From DATFVJ01 sp963851085 (GTDB taxonomy: Bacteria; Actinomycetota; Actinomycetes; Streptosporangiales; Streptosporangiaceae): a stretch of 64,000 bases of DNA. Shown here piece by piece: positions 63,815 to 64,000 of this stretch. The stretch's first letter is position 1. The number at the start of each line of letters is the position of its first letter. The DNA lies in contig CAWKNX010000010.1 in the NCBI GenBank assembly GCA_963851085.1, forward strand, positions 696,190 through 760,189, given 5' to 3'. The notes under the pieces were generated by a model. It had not been told where the DNA came from. It saw only the letters and a list, made by a program, of their open reading frames with translations, and made no database searches. The position numbers were made by a program, and so were the translations under genes.

Positions 63815-64000
63815 GGGTCGACTGTAGCGGCCCGGGGCAGGCGAGTTGCCCAGTTCCCGCGGTTCAGGTCCGCCCACTGCGCCAGGCTGCCCGGCAGGCC
63901 CGTACCCCCGCCGAGCCGACTTCACGCGCTTGGGTCCTACCTAACGGCCGACGCGCGGCGTCCTACCGAACGGCTGCCGCGCGGCGCGCCGAGCTGCGGG

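Larger units (their letters stand above)
52303..64000. repeat. Right arm of giant inverted repeat (runs off the window)
   Basis: Reverse complement of 39911-51592, 16 bp longer overall through indels. Divergence is low over 52.3-60.4 kb and 63.1-64 kb and clearly higher over about 60.6-62.9 kb. Confidence 0.97.

Noticed and set aside
39911..64000. Linear-chromosome terminal inverted repeat or telomere
   Set aside because: The arms face each other around a 710-bp loop inside a coding gene, with no telomere-like palindromes or terminal-protein genes; this is a fold-back, not two chromosome ends.

Overview
The window is very GC-rich DNA from an actinobacterium. The markers are those of a lineage with an arabinan-containing envelope: an AftD-type arabinofuranosyltransferase with the small DUF2613 gene beside it, a DUF3068 (PorA-family) protein, an actinobacterial FadD19-type ligase, and a VKOR/DUF929 pair. 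The genus cannot be fixed from the sequence alone. No rRNA, tRNA or CRISPR array was seen.

Layout. 1-14.5 kb is an envelope/glycan block: a GT-C-like membrane protein cut by the window start, a DMT transporter, a methyltransferase, a GT2, DUF2613, AftD (two frameshifts), a GT4, a DUF4185-like lipoprotein, an FkbM methyltransferase and an acyltransferase-3. 15-26 kb holds a DUF3068 protein, then a lipid/steroid side-chain catabolism block: an IpdC-like/nitronate monooxygenase flavoprotein, an enoyl-CoA hydratase, and a tightly packed run of acyl-CoA ligase, DUF35, two thiolase-like lipid-transfer proteins and a FadD19-type ligase. This run resembles the M. tuberculosis Rv3521-ltp4-ltp3/fadD19 gene set. 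26.0-29.5 kb is a nested IS island: an ISAs1-family element inserted in an IS5-like element, with exact ends and a 10-bp target duplication, followed by a truncated second IS5-like copy. 29.5-39.7 kb is mixed: a Gly-rich exported protein, LysR, agmatinase, TrmB, a histidine-kinase relic, GNAT, a channel-like membrane protein, a DMFase-beta-like lipoprotein and Lrp/AsnC.

From 39,911 to the right edge the window is one giant inverted duplication. The left arm (39,911-51,592) returns as its reverse complement (52,303-64,000) around a 710-bp loop that lies inside a histidine kinase gene. The arms carry a small membrane protein, VKOR, DUF929, LacI, an SGNH hydrolase, a lipoprotein, a DapE-like M20 peptidase, an HtrA protease, a NarL-type response regulator and the kinase. 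Each arm has frameshifts that are intact in the other, often at homopolymers. The junction cuts the kinase gene and shows about 7 nt of plausible microhomology. I consider a fold-back amplification or assembly chimera the likeliest origin; a real palindromic rearrangement remains possible. One stretch of the right arm (about 60.6-62.9 kb) is clearly more diverged and looks mosaic.

The most novel-looking material is three families of dispersed non-coding repeats: (H) a 27-bp-stem hairpin, mostly at gene 3' ends; (R2) a GC-rich unit of about 76-81 bp present in tandem, once in frame inside a membrane-protein gene; (R3) a core of about 110 bp found twice, each time next to a short tandem array.
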